Origin: Bacteroidales bacterium
GTDB lineage: Bacteria > Bacteroidota > Bacteroidia > Bacteroidales > G3-4614
Length of the DNA: 33,220 bases
Assembly (NCBI GenBank): GCA_017935575.1
Contig: JAGBHI010000065.1
Location: 1 to 33,220, forward strand
Direction of reading: 5' to 3'
Below, piece after piece: positions 32,166-33,220 of the stretch. Position 1 is the stretch's first letter. Each line of letters opens with the position of its first letter. Under the pieces are notes generated by a model. That model had not been told where the DNA came from and made no database searches. It worked only from the letters and a program-made list of their open reading frames with translations. Position numbers and translations under genes: made by a program.

Positions 32166-32173
32166 TACTTTTG
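32166..32173 (+). promoter_or_regulatory. -7 box for plsC
   Basis: TACTTTTG inside the longer string TATTACTTTTGTATCG, which reappears with one change (TATTACTTTTGCATCG) ahead of the tRNA gene. No -33 match at the right distance. Confidence 0.5.
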
Positions 32174-32199
32174 TATCGTTAAATAAATACACATATGCT

Positions 32200-32922
32200 A
32201 TGAAAATCTTTTTGATTATTTATGAGATATTTATAATGCTTCCATTGCTATTGCTTATTACTATATTGACAACATCAACGGTAATAATAGGTGGTATTTT
32301 GGGAGATGCATCATTTTGGGGGTATTATCCGCCTAAAATATGGTCAAAATTATTTTGTTGGATATCTCTTGTGAGAGTAGAAGTTAAGGGGCGTGAAAAT
32401 ATAAAAGACGATGAGTCTTATGTTTTTGTGGCAAATCATCAAGGGGCATATGATATATTTTTGATATATGGTTATTTAAACCATAATTTTAAATGGATAA
32501 TGAAGCATACACTTCGTAAAGTTCCTATGGTAGGGAAAGCATGCGAAGCGGCAAAACATATATTTGTTGACAGAACAAATCCTAAAGGAATCAAGCGTAC
32601 GATAGAGGAGGCTAAAAAAACTCTGCAGGGCGGAATGTCTGTGGTTGTTTTTCCGGAGGGAACTCGCTCATCTGACGGTAAAATAAAAAAATTTAAACGA
32701 GGAGCATTTCAGTTGGCGGTTGATTTGAATATGCCTGTTGTACCCCTTACTATAAATGGCTCATATAGAATTTTATCAAAGAACTCCTTTATGGTAAATC
32801 CCGGTAAATTAACACTTCAAATACATGAGCCTATTCTGCCTCCCGCCGAAGGTTACGATATGGATAAATTAGTAGAAGAGAGTTATCAGAAAGTAGCCTC
32901 TGCGTTAGACGATAAAGCATAA
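32200..32922 (+). CDS. plsC: 1-acyl-sn-glycerol-3-phosphate acyltransferase
   Basis: 240 residues. It acylates lysophosphatidic acid at the 2-position to make phosphatidic acid at the inner membrane. One or two N-terminal membrane segments (IFLIIYEIFIMLPLLLLITI) come first. The catalytic HX4D box is VANHQGAYDIF at about residues 82-92, with a second conserved block VDRTNPKGIKR, the substrate motif VFPEGTRSSDG at about 150-160, and the last block MPVVPLTINGS. It is a single gene between ispE and the tRNA. Confidence 0.94.
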   Translation: MKIFLIIYEIFIMLPLLLLITILTTSTVIIGGILGDASFWGYYPPKIWSKLFCWISLVRVEVKGRENIKDDESYVFVANHQGAYDIFLIYGYLNHNFKWIMKHTLRKVPMVGKACEAAKHIFVDRTNPKGIKRTIEEAKKTLQGGMSVVVFPEGTRSSDGKIKKFKRGAFQLAVDLNMPVVPLTINGSYRILSKNSFMVNPGKLTLQIHEPILPPAEGYDMDKLVEESYQKVASALDDKA

Positions 32923-32947
32923 CTTTTGTATAAAAATAATTATAAAA

Positions 32948-32978
32948 TTGCGTTGATTGGCTAAAAATATTACTTTTG
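32948..32978 (+). promoter_or_regulatory. Promoter of tRNA-Gln
   Basis: TTG (32948-32950), 20 bases, TACTTTTG (32971-32978), 17 bases ahead of the tRNA. It fits the Bacteroidetes consensus. Confidence 0.65.
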
Positions 32979-32995
32979 CATCGCAAAAATAAGAT

Positions 32996-33066
32996 TGTCC
33001 ATTGGTGTAATGGTAGCACATCAGATTCTGGCTCTGCCAGTGGGGGTTCGAGTCCCTCATGGACAA
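32996..33066 (+). tRNA. tRNA-Gln (anticodon CUG)
   Basis: A full cloverleaf can be drawn: acceptor TGTCCAT/ATGGACA, D stem GTGT/GCAC, anticodon loop TTCTGGC with anticodon CTG (reads CAG), T stem GGGGG/CCCTC with loop TTCGAGT, discriminator A. CCA is not encoded. The top pair of the anticodon stem (U27, C43) is mismatched. Confidence 0.93.
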
Positions 33067-33089
33067 CATTAAGAGTGAGTTTTGAAGTG

Positions 33090-33122
33090 AACCCCAAAGT
33101 TTGGACAAAAAACTTTGGGGTT
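33090..33122. terminator. 13-bp hairpin at the IS3-type end
   Basis: AACCCCAAAGTTT pairs perfectly with AAACTTTGGGGTT around GGACAAA, then TATTTT. It may terminate the tRNA transcript and shield the transposase gene from it. Confidence 0.7.
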
Positions 33123-33128
33123 TATTTT

Positions 33129-33220
33129 ATGCGAAAGAAACACGATTATTCAGCATTGCTAAAATATATGCATATGCTTAAAGAAGGTTATTCCATCAGT
33201 TACATCCATACCACTTATGG
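33129..33220 (+). CDS. IS3-type transposase orfA/helix-turn-helix protein, N-terminal part
   Basis: 30 codons and two bases are visible: MRKKHDYSALLKYMHMLKEG followed by YSISYIHTTYG. The pattern of a helix and a turn with repeated aromatic positions fits the helix-turn-helix at the start of IS3/IS150 orfA proteins, which bind the IS ends. The gene continues past the window edge, so frame integrity, the orfB partner and family are unconfirmed. Confidence 0.55.
   Translation, partial: MRKKHDYSALLKYMHMLKEGYSISYIHTTY

Larger units (their letters stand above)
33088..33220 (+). mobile_element. IS3-type insertion sequence, left end only
   Basis: Starting at TGAACCCCAAAGTTTGGACA, 21 bases after the tRNA, this resembles left ends of IS3/IS150-group elements, which begin with TG. 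It holds a hairpin and the first 30 codons of an orfA-like gene before the window ends. The rest is not visible. Confidence 0.6.

Noticed and set aside
31926..32192. 88-codon frame overlapping the ispE start on the same strand
   Set aside because: It overlaps ispE in another frame and its translation looks like AT-rich noise.
32831..33108. Two reading frames antisense to plsC end and tRNA-Gln
   Set aside because: They run through a functional tRNA and the plsC 3' end and have no supporting features.

Overview
The window looks like chromosomal DNA from an AT-rich member of the Bacteroidales. Several things point this way. Promoters fit the Bacteroidetes pattern (TTTG, about 20 bp, TAnnTTTG), and most genes lack a Shine-Dalgarno sequence. 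A complete sprA/sov gene for the type IX secretion translocon sits behind ruvA. There is also a PPi-dependent phosphofructokinase, a surface-type lipoprotein with an acidic stretch after the lipobox cysteine, and partial IS1182-like and IS3-like elements at the two window ends.

Layout. 1-369: end of an IS1182-type element. 393-473: remnant of a second GGGtGRT gene. 624-1970: AAA/DUF4143 ATPase. 2228-3958: two-gene operon of a NifU/IscU-like scaffold and the poorly characterised GGGtGRT protein, with promoter and terminator. 4203-5444: secreted Big2-transglutaminase protein. 5706-7349: PPi-phosphofructokinase. 7474-8838: TrpB2-type tryptophan synthase beta. 9006-13549: TolC, MacA, MacB-type ATPase and permease forming one efflux operon. 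13752-15346: small protein plus PBP4-type DacB. 15840-16544: lipoprotein with a hypervariable-looking 3' end. 16927-18003: AI-2E family permease. 18430-26570: ruvA-sprA. 26737-30335: etfB-etfA-acyl-CoA dehydrogenase operon, with etfB frameshifted at an A7 run. 30683-31021: small secreted protein with a sorting-tail-like C-terminus. 31214-32035: ispE. 32200-32922: plsC. 32996-33066: tRNA-Gln(CUG). 33088-33220: start of an IS3-type element.

The most interesting part is 13.5-18.4 kb. The lipoprotein at 15840-16544 ends in about 170 bp that is markedly GC-rich. Its codons are almost all NNC/NNT or fixed NNG, which is what adenine-directed mutagenesis of an AAC-rich template would leave. A perfect 26-bp palindrome begins at the last base of the stop codon. 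I read this as a target gene (variable region) of a diversity-generating retroelement whose reverse transcriptase and template repeat lie outside the window.

The same zone carries a dense set of intergenic repeats. These are heptamer arrays (AGTTGTY) that begin inside stop codons, degenerate 9-bp tandem arrays, three 80-81 bp foldable elements with compensatory stem changes, two copies of a ~128 bp module with a C8 tract, and several small GC hairpins. No rRNA, CRISPR, reverse transcriptase or prophage genes were seen.
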